A DNA stretch of 64,000 nt, taken from NCBI GenBank assembly GCA_029641185.1, contig JAPWGK010000009.1, positions 694,501 through 758,500 of the forward strand, given 5' to 3'. Below, piece after piece: positions 46,901-58,400 of this stretch. The notes below the pieces were generated by a model, which did no database searches, had not been told where the DNA came from, and worked only from the letters and a program-made list of their open reading frames with translations. Origin of the DNA: Pseudofabraea citricarpa (Eukaryota; Ascomycota; Leotiomycetes; Helotiales; Dermateaceae). Positions within the stretch are counted from its first letter, which is position 1, and every line of letters begins with the position of its first letter. The position numbers and the translations under genes were made by a program.

Positions 46901-48436
46901 AGAAAATGGTCTTGCAGTCGAACAACGAAAGCGTGTTACCATTGGCGTTGAATTGGCTGCTAAACCCGAATTACTTTTGTTCTTGGACGAGCCTACCTCC
47001 GGCCTCGATTCTCAGTCAGCTTTTAACATTGTCCGTTTCTTGAAGAAGTTGGCGGCTGCTGGACAAGCTATTCTGTGTACCATCCATCAACCTAACGCTG
47101 CCCTCTTTGAGAATTTCGATAGACTTCTTTTGCTCCAACGTGGAGGACAATGTGTCTACTTTGGCGATATAGGCAAAGATGCAGTCACACTGAGAAACTA
47201 CTTAAGTCGCCATGGAGCTGATTGCCCATCCGATGCTAACGTTGCCGAATATATGCTTGATGCTATAGGTGCAGGACAAGCACCAAGAGTCGGTGATAGA
47301 GATTGGGCTGATATCTTCGCCGAATCCCCCGAACTTGCCAATATTAAGGATGCTATCTCTCAAATGAAGACCAAGCGTTTGGCAGAAGTTGGTGCCAATC
47401 CAAAGATTGACGATCGCGAGTTTGCTACACCATTGATGCATCAATTGAAGACAGTTCAGAAGCGCACAAATCTTGCATTCTGGCGTTCGCCTGATTATGG
47501 TTTCACTCGTCTATTCAACCATGTAATCATTGCCATCATTACCGGTCTTGCATACCTCAACCTCGACGACTCCCGATCTTCACTTCAATACCGCGTCTTC
47601 GTCATCTTCCAGGTTACTGTCCTTCCCGCTCTCATTTTGGCACAGGTCGAGCCCAAATATGCTATTTCACGTATGATTTATTACCGAGAGGCATCCAGTA
47701 AGATGTATGGACAATTCGCATTTGCATCTTCTCTTGTAGTAGCCGAGTTACCTTACAGCATTCTCTGTGCTGTCGGGTTTTTCTTGCCACTTTACTACAT
47801 GCCTGGCTTCTCGTCTGAGTCTAGTCGTGCTGGATATCAATTCTTCATGATTCTCGTCACAGAGCTATTCTCTGTGACTCTTGGTCAAATGGTGGCTGCT
47901 CTCACACCAAGTCCCTTCATCTCGGCCCTGCTTAATCCTTTCCTCATTATTACTTTCGCCCTCTTCTGCGGTGTTACGATCCCGAAGCCTCAGATCCCCA
48001 AGTTCTGGCGAGCATGGCTTTACCAACTCGATCCCTTCACCCGACTTATCGGTGGTATGGTCGTCACCGAACTGCATGGACTTCCAGTCAAGTGTACGAG
48101 TGTGGAATTAAACCGATTCGACGCACCATCCGGGCAGACTTGTGGCGAATACATGTCCAACTTCTTCGCGGCCGGTAACCCTGGTTATATTGTCAACAAT
48201 GCAACCAGCGCTTGCGAGTATTGTGCATACAAAGTCGGTGATGAATTCTATACGCCATTGAGCTTCGACTTCTCCAATAGATGGAGAGATCTCGGCATCC
48301 TGATTGCTTTCATTGGCAGCAATTTAATCATCCTTTTCCTTGGTGTAAGTAGTTTTTCCTATTCTCTTTTGAGGTCAAGGATGTTCACTAATGATTTTGT
48401 TCCTAGTCCCGATACCTCAACTTCAACCGTCGTTGA
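43926..48436 (+). CDS. PDR-type ABC transporter (full size)
   Basis: Exons 43926-48344 and 48407-48436 give 1482 aa in (NBD-TMD)2 order. NBD1 has Walker A GRPGSGCTTF near 202 with Cys replacing Lys, signature VSGGERKRVSIAE, and a Walker B with CWDNSTRGLDAS; this degenerate NBD1 is normal for fungal PDR pumps. NBD2 has Walker A GASGAGKTTLLDVLA near 891, a signature-position sequence VEQRKRVTIGVE and LLFLDEPTSGLDSQS. Each half has six hydrophobic helices with an extracellular loop before the last. The final exon encodes only SRYLNFNRR, the usual PDR C-terminus. If the 62-nt intron is retained, the frame runs on to 48608 with an 88-residue alternative tail. It exports drugs, fungicides or plant compounds at the plasma membrane. 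Confidence 0.95.
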
Positions 48437-49588
48437 GAGGCTCAGATACACACATGTCACTCAGACGCAAGGCATCACATCTCGACTTGCACTCTCAGAC
48501 ATGAGCAGAACCACCAACCTTTCCACCTTTGTCGTTTTCATGCTATGTCTTTATTTCATCATATATTCGGAGCGGACATATAGAATGGAAGGGGATAATA
48601 AATGTTGATTTTCCTTTCATTTTTCATAAAAGTTTATACCGTTGTTGTTTTGAAGTCTGAGGTTCTGATCAGCGAGCTAAGCTGAAGGATGGGCCCAGCT
48701 GGTAGATTACTCGTAGACTCGAGTCACTTAATATGCCGTGTCGTGTTGTACTGTGCTTTGTTAGGTATATAGGTAGCTGTGTATAATAAATGGTTATCTA
48801 CCTTCTATATAAATGTATTTGAAGAAGAAGAAGAAAAAGACCTTGAATTTTGATGTGTTTGTATTATATATACTTGTTAGTAACCCTTATAGTTATTAAG
48901 GCCCAAACATAAACGTTTTGTTTACTTTTATAGGATCGGTAACCTCTCTTACTATAAGGTTAAGCCAGTTATTTACTGGTAGAATACGTAATAGTAGTTA
49001 TAAGTTCATAATATTAGAAGACCTATAAAGATATGACTATTATAAGTATTATATGCGAATAATAAAGTTAAGTTATCGAATTAGATTACTAGTCTGGAAG
49101 AATTATATTCCGGCTCACGTGCAGTAGCACGTTATACGCATTACAATAATACTGTTTCCTGTTATAAATATATGCTTTTATCTTACCTGCCTAGGTAGAT
49201 ACCAAATCACCAGACTATAAGAGCGAATGAAGCGACAGCCAAGATTTAAGATTTAAGATTTTGGAGAAATTTCAACAGGGCGAGGAGGAAGAAAGGCGTA
49301 TCAGCAAAAGTAAGATGGCCCATCTGACTAATTCGGAAAAGGAAACGGAAGATAACTTCTGAAAACGGAAGAAGGAGGGAGGGGAAACAAAACCTAATGT
49401 AGTATACTGTGACGTTACACATGCCTCGACGAACTAACTGATAAAACCCCACCTTAGCGACAAGCAAACAAGCAAGAACAACAACGAGCTCAACTTACGA
49501 CGTCACGAAGCACACAAGTACAAGACAACACAAAAGACCAGAGCAGGAAAAGCAGGAAGAGAAAGAAGAGACAGAAAAAGAAGAAAAA
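48437..49588. other. AT-rich intergenic region
   Basis: 1.15 kb between the ABC transporter and the PhyH gene. The central part is stop-rich AT DNA described separately; the right end is the A-rich promoter of the next gene. Confidence 0.55.
48770..49200. repeat. AT-rich, TA-dense patch, possible RIP-degraded repeat relic
   Basis: Strongly enriched in TA, TAA and TTA words with no open frame in any register, unlike flanking DNA. It contains TTATAGTTATTAAGG-like and GCCTAGGTAG words. This composition is what repeat-induced point mutation leaves in old transposon copies, but no transposon remnant can be identified, so the origin is inference. Confidence 0.4.
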
Positions 49589-50476
49589 ATGGGTTCTCTC
49601 ACGCCATCAAACCTCGACAAACTCAACCGCGACGGCTACGTGCTGATCCCCAACCTGCTCTCGAGCAGCGAGTTAGAAACACTACGGAGCGCAAGCCAGG
49701 CCGTGACGGCACACGCACGCAGCGGGAAATGGGGACACGTACGAACGCTGCCGAAGCAATTCCCACCATGGGAAGTAACGGGGAGCAACGGGGGGAGCCA
49801 AGGGATCTGGGGGGTACAATTCCTGATGCACCCGTCACTGCCGCTGCACGAGGTATTCACGCGATCGTACTTCAACGCGAGCGTGCTGGCTGTCGTCAAG
49901 GAGCTGCTGGAGTGCGACGACGACGAGCTGGTCATGGAGCTGTACAACGTGCTCGTGCGGCCCGATGCCGACTTCGAGCTGCGCTGGCACCGCGACGGCA
50001 TTCCCGCCACGGCGACGCCTGACGACGAGATGGCCCGTTTGAAGGAACCCGCCTGGCACGCGCAGTGGAATCTCGCCCTCTACGAGGACGCGTCGCTCGT
50101 CGTCGTGCCGGGCTCGCATGGCCGCGCGAGGACCGATGTTGAGAGGGATGCGGATCCTTTCGAGAAGACCCTCCCTGATCAGCTGATCGTTCACATGCAA
50201 CCTGGCGATGTCGTCTTCTATAATAATAATATCTTGCATCGCGGCGTCTATGATTCTCGAATCGAGCGTATGACCCTTCATGGTAGTATGGGCCATGTTA
50301 AGGGCAGTAAGCTCAGAGCGAGGAATGTCCTCCAGCATGGTGTTGGCGATTGGGTTGGGAGTGTGGATTTGTCGGTCTTGCCGGAGCTGGAGAGGAAGAG
50401 GGCTGAGGGGATGAGGGATCGTCTGGTCAAGATGGGTGCGGAGAGTGGTGATGTGGGGTATTCATTGACCGAGTGA
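49589..50476 (+). CDS. PhyH-family (phytanoyl-CoA dioxygenase-like) Fe(II)/2-oxoglutarate oxygenase
   Basis: A single exon of 295 aa starting at an ATG after an A-rich leader. The iron-binding triad is visible: His134 and Asp136 in RWHRDG, and the distal His217 in NNILHRGVYD. Arg227 (RIERMTLHG) is placed to bind 2-oxoglutarate. PhyH-family enzymes hydroxylate lipids or secondary metabolites. The fold and ligands are complete, so it is likely active. The first about 550 bases use GC-ending codons much more than the rest of the gene. No PTS or signal peptide. Substrate unknown. Confidence 0.88.
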   Translation: MGSLTPSNLDKLNRDGYVLIPNLLSSSELETLRSASQAVTAHARSGKWGHVRTLPKQFPPWEVTGSNGGSQGIWGVQFLMHPSLPLHEVFTRSYFNASVLAVVKELLECDDDELVMELYNVLVRPDADFELRWHRDGIPATATPDDEMARLKEPAWHAQWNLALYEDASLVVVPGSHGRARTDVERDADPFEKTLPDQLIVHMQPGDVVFYNNNILHRGVYDSRIERMTLHGSMGHVKGSKLRARNVLQHGVGDWVGSVDLSVLPELERKRAEGMRDRLVKMGAESGDVGYSLTE

Positions 50477-52715
50477 AAGAGACGAGCGAGTGATGAGTTT
50501 GGTTCTATACTTGCTTGTCTCTCTCGACAAAAGTCAGCATGAAGCGAGATATCAATACTCTCCCCAAGTCAAGAATAGTATATAAACGTTAACAAGTAAA
50601 CCTCAAGATAACCGAGCAAGCTAATGTGATGAGAGGATCTTCATATTACATTATGTAGCTATATATAAGTTCACTTTTGATTCGGTATGCCAGCCCAGTA
50701 AACAAAACTACCTCGCTCGCTCGCTCGCTCGCCTCCCCAAGATTCCTCTCGATCCTCATTCTCATCTTCCAAGAAGAACTCGCAACCCACAAGAATTTCA
50801 GCCAAGCGACTGAGTGGGCGAGCGACTCCACCCCGATCAAAACAGGTTCGAATTCCCGCCTTCCCTCATAAATCATAAATAGAAGCACGTCCATGCTCAA
50901 ACCTCCCAAGGCCAAACTCCCAAGACTGATGCGAATCGAATCGAATCGAGCAGGAATCCGAGTTTCTTGGAACATCCACAACTACAAGAGCGAGTGGATA
51001 CGGAACCTATAAAAGAGCGGCTCTGCGACTGTTCACACTTCAAAGCCAACAAAGGCCGAACTCAAGACTCGGCCAATACAGTAACGAACCAAGGGTTTCG
51101 AGAAGTCTTGGGTGCGAAGCGATGTGCGTAGGATCGACGGCAGGGTGTGCACCCGCGCCAAGGACTTCATCTGATTGATCTGACCCATCTCATCTGAAGA
51201 TTCGACTCGGAAGTCATGTCAAGAAGACCTCACGGGGAGGGGGGATGACCGTTGACGGTCCCTATCGTGCATCTGGCGGGAAAGATGTAGAGGGAACATC
51301 TCCCATCTGGTGTCAATTTCAGTTTTCCAATCCTTTCTCAATCTTGAATCTTGCTGCTTTGCCTCCCAAGCCTGTCTCTATGCCGTGATATCAGGGAACC
51401 GCACGCATGCATGGTTACGCTTCCGTCAATCGGGCATGTGATGAACCGGTCTAGTTGGACTTGATGCCCCGCGCGGCAGAAGCTTCATAGGTCGTGTAGG
51501 TCCTCTGGTGGGTTTGGTTCAGCGGCTTGGTAGATCTGGGTGCGGGAGAGGTGGACGAGGAGATGAGAGGCAGTTCCTTGACGCGGGCGGATGGTTTCTT
51601 CTGGAGTCTTGTGGAGAGGCTGACGCAGTACGGAGGCAACATGATTCGGTTTTGGTTTTTGCAGATGAGGTCAGAAGAGGAGAAGGTGGAGAGATCGGTT
51701 CGTATCTATCTAATCGAGTACCGTAGTCGAGATGAGATATCAAGAGAGAGAGAGAGGGACGTTTTTGCTTTGCTCGTTTATTAGTTCTGGTTCGGGCTGT
51801 GGATCGGTAACTGGTAACTGCTCAACAGATACTGTAGCTCAACAATAACCAGAACCGGTGGGAACGGCGATACTTATATCACCTGTCTGTCTGTACACCC
51901 CTCCTCTGCCTCCCCTCACCAAACGCATAACGTACCGTGCTTACCGTCTAAGTTTTGACTCACCCATTGACATATCATAGCACTTAAATCCGCTAAGGAC
52001 ATATCTCCACCCATCCACATCCATCAAGAGATAAGTGAACCGGCCCGGTTGGAGGCTGACCTACGACAAATCCGCTGCCGATGCTGAGGTGACGCAGGTT
52101 TTATCTCGCGTTTCGGCCTTAACCTCCAAAGCTTACACCCATTAATTCCGCCCGCCGGCCCTCGGCTATGGTCCAGACCACAGACATGGTGTTTGACGTA
52201 AAATCCACTCTTGTTTGAAGACTGTCAGTTTTCTGGGGCCGGGGTGCGAGCCGGGAGCTTTAAATAAAAGCTTGGGACAGTGGATATCTCGAGCTTTTTG
52301 CCGCCTGCCTGTTTATCTCTGATGTTTGGCCTGAACAAACATATCACTTAGACTTCACTTCTCGCTTTAGTCACGTATATCACGTGGCGATTATTGAACT
52401 CAAGTAGCTAGGTACCGAGTTGCTTTCTTTTGCCTCTTCATGCACAGGTAGGCTTTGTATCTTCTTCGTGTCTCGATTCTTTGCCTCGCTGATCAAGTCA
52501 TCTCTGTCTTATCTTGAGTTGTGTTTTGTTTGAGAGACAATCAACTTGGCTTTGTCTTGAGGTTTCCAATCCGCTTGGCGCTAATGTATCGTTCATGTGT
52601 CAACGAGGGAACAGAAAGTCGAGTCGAGTTTGAAGATCATCCAGAAAATCAAGCGAGGAACAAGGAGAGATCAGAGAGCAAGTTCCGGCTACAGACTTTG
52701 ATTCACTATCTTTTC
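50477..52715. other. Gene-free 2.2-kb stretch
   Basis: Between the 3' ends of the PhyH gene and the GH125 gene. It has a (CTCG)5 repeat at 50712-50732, a GA-run near 51742 and overlapping short frames at 51451-51784 without coding character. Confidence 0.5.
50712..50732. repeat. (CTCG)5 repeat
   Basis: Five tandem CTCG units plus C; a simple-sequence repeat in non-coding DNA. Confidence 0.85.
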
Positions 52716-54430
52716 TCACTGGTAACTCTCCGTCAGTACAGCTGGTACTCTGGTCTCGAGATCTAAGAGACATTGTCCAAAGAGACCGTTGGCCCAACTA
52801 AACCATTGCCTCGTCCAATCACTCTGGTTAAAGCTGTTGATACTCTCATGAATAAGCCCTAATCCATCAGTACTGCTGACGATCTCCTTCAGTTGTCCTT
52901 TTATCTCTTCCTCGTCGCTTGTCGTGAAGATGCGGATGATGGACCCCATGGGCCAAGCTTGTCCGAAACTTGCGTGTGGTCCCCCGATAGCGTTAATTAC
53001 TGGGCCCCGCATAAAATAAGGATTATCTTCTGAGAGTACGTATGTTCTTGTTGCTTGGTAGACTGGATCACTGACATTGACGTAGCCGAAGAAGGCCGAG
53101 GAGAGGAGTGAAGGAATGTTAGAATCGTCCATTACGTTTTCTATGCCATCCAGATTAGCATCCACCTTCTCTTCTTCTTCTACTCAGAGCCAGAGGATCT
53201 ACTCACGAGAACCGAATCCATCAACCTCGAATGCGTATATATCTCCATAAGTTGGATGTGTTACAATACCATGCTCGGTGATAGCTGTTCGGATACTGGC
53301 TGCGAAGTCTTCCATTTCTTGTGCTAGGCTCTCCTGTCCAGCGATAGTGGCCATGATCTTAGCCGACGATTCCAGATACCTAGAAAACATCATGTTTGCG
53401 GGTATGAAAAGCTGATAGATGGTTCTGAGAAGCGATATTAGCTCCATCGACTACGTGTTGCAAGCAAACTCACGAATCATCACTGGGACGGAAAGCTGAG
53501 CGAATCAGACCAGTTCCACCCTTCACAGGATTTCCTATCCCCTGATTCCATAGAGTTTCCGAGCCGTAAGTCGTCTCACGTAACCAGGTATAAGGACTCG
53601 TGTTAACACTACCATTAGCAGCATAGGTGCCAACCAACAAAGCCTTAGTAGTGTTCAGGACCGTCTCAATAGCACTGACCCAAGCAAACATCCCAAAGAA
53701 CTCCGCATCACCTGTGGCCTCATAGTAGTTTGTGGAAATCTCCAAAAATGCAGCCAGGGAATCAAGTTCCCACTTGCATTCAAAGGCAGTCTGGTTAGAT
53801 ACATCGGGTGTATAAACATCAGGGAGTGCTTGGTTCTGCTGTGGCGATAGGCCGGACTCGACCGGAGGCTGGAACGAGTTGCAATGGGGACCCAGATTGA
53901 TATAGCGTGCTTGCAGATTGACCACTCCTCGGTACAAGCTCGCGAGAGAATCATAAGAGGAGTCCGCATCGACGAGCGACAAGTAACTCTGCATCTGATT
54001 GGCACTATCTCGCAACCACATGGCATTGCTAAAGACAAATCTCAGTCCAGCCAAACCGCGCATAAGGCCCGGGCACTCACATATCTCCGGTAATCAAGAA
54101 GGTCAATTCCTCCTCGCTGTTGTCCGCAGAAAACCCCTTCCACTTGACGGCCGTGTCCAAGCTGTTCGGGTAAGAATTGGCAAACAGCCTATACAGATCA
54201 GGGTCTGCAATGACGCTCTCCATGCGCGTGATGGTATCCTCGACAAGAGACGAATTGAAAGTGCGACATGCGGGCTCGGGTCTCATGTAAGACAGGTTAT
54301 AGACACCAGAGCTGAAGGGAGCATGGTATTCTTTGGCAAAATCTGAATAGTCTGGGCATTGTGCCTGGGCCGAGGGGAAGAGGTGGGCAGCCGTAGCCAC
54401 GAGGCTGAACAAGAGAGTCTGCATCGTCAT
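52716..54430 (-). CDS. GH125 exo-alpha-1,6-mannosidase-like protein (Mug157 family), secreted
   Basis: Exons 54430-54081, 54028-53474, 53424-53207 and 53140-52716 give 515 aa. The signal peptide [15 protein letters not shown]... is followed by [14 protein letters not shown]125-typical segments are [16 protein letters not shown] (created by splicing exon 1 to 2), [26 protein letters not shown], then [15 protein letters not shown] (created by splicing exon 3 to 4), [16 protein letters not shown] and [11 protein letters not shown]. The family removes terminal alpha-1,6-mannose. An Asn-x-Ser/Thr-rich stretch supports secretion. A second ATG (54424) could be the start; the choice changes two residues. 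Confidence 0.93.
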
Positions 54431-55468
54431 GCTTCCGAGAGACGCAGTGGCCAGGAAACGCCATCGTCCTGGACGGCCGCAGCCAGAAGTTATATAAGAA
54501 TCCTGGGGTTCTGCGGTAATGAGTGGGATCCATCAGGACAGGAACCAGATGACTTGATTTGACTCGACCCCGCCATCATCCTTGTCGCTTGCCCCGCACC
54601 GCAGTCATTTTCGGGCTCAATTGATTGTATCTCGTCATAAGAGCTCTCGAGCTGTATTTTGCGACCCCCGGATCCATTACTACGTTACAATTGACTTTGG
54701 CAGCGCAAGTTTTGGAGTGGGGTAGGGAGGAAGTGCGATGCGTTGACCCTGGATCGTGGAGATAAACGGCCATGCCACTCTTCATATCAGCAGAAGAACA
54801 AGCCTGGTGTCTGGTGATCTTGCCTGTATTCAGGTAATCCGAAATGCAGAGAGGCTAACACAGACTTGAGCAGCAGACCAGACCATCCGGGCACGCGGTG
54901 GAGGGTTTTATTGGCCGGGTCGCTTGAACGCAACTTGAGTTACCAAGATCACTATAGAAGATATAATCAGATTCAGTTTAGAATACTGTCTGAAACATAA
55001 CCAGCTTCTCCTAGCACATGCCAGGCCCATCGGATGAACAGCCAAGGCTTATTCTTGGCAATCTTGTCGTCCGACTCTCCCGTATGTCAAGACTCAGCTA
55101 ATCCCAAGTAGGTCTTATCAAGTGAGCAATAAATAAAAGCTTGTCAAACGAATATTACATCTGATCCAGGTTCTGTATCATACATACCTAGGTACTTAAA
55201 TATACATGTAAAACACGTTCGAAGAAAAGATCCACCCAAAATATCTCTGGTCTAAGAGATCTGACAGCGCTCTCAAATATATATTTATCTACCTTACCTC
55301 TCTCGACCCACGTAAACTCCAACACATGTGCAAGCGGCGGTCACTATCCCACTTATTTATTTACCAAGCGTGAGCTCTGATTTACTCCCCACCTAACGGA
55401 TCATTATCGTCCCTTTTATCATCGAATTTCCTTCATGATCATAGTCATGATCGTACTCCTTGATTACC
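54431..55468. other. Promoter of the GH125 gene and 3' flank of the phytochrome gene
   Basis: 1.04 kb. It holds a perfect TACCTAGGTA palindrome at 55185-55194. No gene supported. Confidence 0.5.
55185..55194. repeat. TACCTAGGTA palindrome, copy 2
   Basis: A perfect 10-bp palindrome in intergenic DNA 3' of the phytochrome gene. Confidence 0.6.
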
Positions 55469-58400
55469 TCATGCAAAGAACCAACCACCCTTTTCCCACG
55501 AGCCCTGAACATATTGCGCCTCATTCCGCAACGACTTATCGTGAATACCTCTCAAAATGAAGTCTAATCTGCTAAAATCAATCGGTTTCAAGATCCAGCC
55601 ATCAAACCTATCCCATGTCATCAGTATTTAGTCTTCGGCGAGAAAGAGAGAAAAAGGAAAGACAGTGAAGCCTAGTCGAGCAAACGTACCCGCACTGCAT
55701 GTAATCAAATCTGTTCTCCTCCGCAAGCGATGCAGAGACCGCAATAATCGGAACACGCTGTTGATTTTCTTCCAACTCATTGGGGCTCGATTCGAATTGG
55801 CGAATCATCTTTGTTGCTTGGAATCCATCGACAAGTGGCATTTGCAAGTCCACTTAGCCATGTTAGTTATGATAATTTGGATTGATAAGTCGTCAATGTG
55901 CAGGATAAAATAAGTTACAAAAAAGAGAAACTCACTTAGAACAACATCAATGGTTTGCGCCCTTTCAATAAAGTGATCATGACAAGCCTGCCCATCAAAA
56001 GTGACCTCCACAGCATGACCCACTTTGGTCAGTCTTCGATTGAGCAGTCTTGCATTTATGGGATTATCCTCTGCCACGAGCACGGACAAGGGGACTTTTC
56101 GAACGTTTTGAATAGATATCTCAACAGGAAGCTCGACGCGGATGGAATCGGTAACGACCGTCTCGATAGATTTCTCATTGGTAGAGACAAGCTGTACAGC
56201 GAGGTCCACGGAAGATTCTTCGTTCGTCGTACCTAAATCAGGAACATAAATGGTCTGATCTACAGACTTTCTCTTAACTGCCAGTGGTGGTCTTTTGCCA
56301 GACGATGGTATTTGGCTTCGGAATTCGGCAGGAGACTGAGAGTAGGATAAGTTGGATGCAGCCAGGTTTGGTGCTGAGAGATTTCGAACTAGACCTGATT
56401 GTGCAAGATTGGAAGTGATTGGGGTTGATGAAGCATGCTCAAAGGGTAATTCTATACTGAAGATAGTTCCCTTTCCAGGTTCGCTGAGCACACGTATCTG
56501 GCCATTCATGTTTCGGACATAACGCGCCACAACAGCCAGGCCAAGACCTAAAGACTCTTTGGCACCCTGAACTGGAGGGCTTGAACTAGAAGACGCAAGA
56601 GATCTCTCGTCATCCTCTAACACCTGTTCGAATTCTTGGAATAAGCTATCAAGTTGCTCTTCTGACATACCAAAGCCAATATCTTGTACGGTAATATCAA
56701 CGACAGAGCTTTCTCCTTTGCTGCGAACTGGTCGTATGTCCACCTTCACACCACCATCTACGGAGTTTTGAAATGCGTTGCTGGTGATATTCGAGATAAT
56801 CTGCCTCAATCGACTTGGGTCGCCCTTCACCATCTCCGGAAGACCAGGATGAGTAGATACTGTCAGATCCAGGCCCTTGCGCATAGCCTCTTTCCGGAAT
56901 GCGGTGATCACTTCGGAGACTAGTAACGTCAGTTTGAAATCCTCTTATCTATGGCCATTGTAGTAGTATTATTACCCGTTGAACATAGATCAAAGACTTC
57001 ATCGGGTGCATTGACACGACCATCCTCGGCTTTCGTAAGATTCAAAAGATCGTCAATGACGTAGATCAAAGATTTCGAGGCTTTGTGCGCTTTTCCTAGG
57101 ACTAGACGGGTGGCATCATCAACAGGGTTCTCCAGCGCAATTTCCAGATAATTGACAATCGCGTTTAACGGCGTGCGTACTACTCTATCAGCATGCTTAT
57201 TTACCCATTATCAAAGAATCCTTACCTTCGTGAGAAGAATTCCTAAGCAAAAGCCGTGTCATGCGAGTATTCTGGCCCGCTGATTCTTTCTGCCGCCATA
57301 TCTCGATGAATCTACCATAAAGAAGACTCAAGATCTCTGCGGTATCCCCTGCTTCTGGTTAGAGACTAACTTTACTGAATAATCCTAAACTTACTCTGGT
57401 CTTCGGTCCACTCCTTACTCATTCCAACGACATGTTCAATCCATTGCTTAAAGCTTGCTCGTGGTTCCAAAAAATGATTTCCTGGTTTGAGGGCCTTTTC
57501 GTACGGATTACCTGCCCATCTAACCTCCTTGGTCTGTCCCTTTCGGAAGAATACAATGAAGTCATGTCCAGCCAAACTTAGCGGGATTACGAGTAAGCCG
57601 GCTATTACTTGAATTCCTGGGGTATATCTGATGTCTTTGTAATCTCTATTGATGTTGTCGCTGTAAGCTATTGAGTTGTGTCGCCGCCACTGTAAATGTG
57701 CAAGTATGGCAAGAGCTTCTGGGTATGGATCTAATCGCCCAATCGCTCGAGCTTCATCTTGAATGCTCAGAAGTCCAAAGTCGGCATCAAACACGCGTAG
57801 TAAGTCGGCAGACGAAGCGGCAATGAAGCCAGCTGGACTTTGCGTTGGTGGAATGTTTGACGGAGGCCTCCGCGCTTGAATTCGTTGCAACATGAGTAAG
57901 CGATCGATGTTGGTTGAAGCACATTCTCCAATGTTCCGACAAAGCTCACGAATGGGAAGTGATACACGAATTCCTTCCTCCCCATAATGATGGCAAGCGA
58001 CCAGACCCCTGTATAATCAATCCAAGTCAGTCCCAAACTCTATGAAAACTTTCAGGAGACGTGTAGTTTGACCTAAAAATTGAAATCATGTCCTCAGGGC
58101 GACATGTACATGGTCGTTTGAATGGGAGCTACGTCGCCTTACTTAGAAATATACATACCATAAGTCATCATCAAGGACAAGAGATACTGACATTGATGAG
58201 CGTACTCCCACTATATATTAGTTAGTAATCAATCTTGAGGGATTCAAGTAGACAAAGGTTTCTAGCACATATATATCTGAACCTAACATTGAGACTTCTT
58301 TACAATGACTGATCAAATAGAGGAGTCCTTTATTTGAAAAGCTTGACCAGGACTTACTATTCTTCAAGTATTTGATATGGAGTGGGGACATGGCTCGAAG

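Noticed and set aside
48437..48608. Constitutive 1560-aa ABC transporter reading through to 48608
   Set aside because: A good intron with GTAAGT...CTAG ends restores the conserved PDR terminus SRYLNFNRR; the longer form is only kept as a possible retention product.
50840..50870. GGTTCGAATTCCCGCC as a tRNA T-loop
   Set aside because: No acceptor stem, D-arm or anticodon arm could be matched at the right distances.
51451..51784. Three overlapping short frames
   Set aside because: Mirror-image frames on both strands over repeat-rich DNA; no product recognised.
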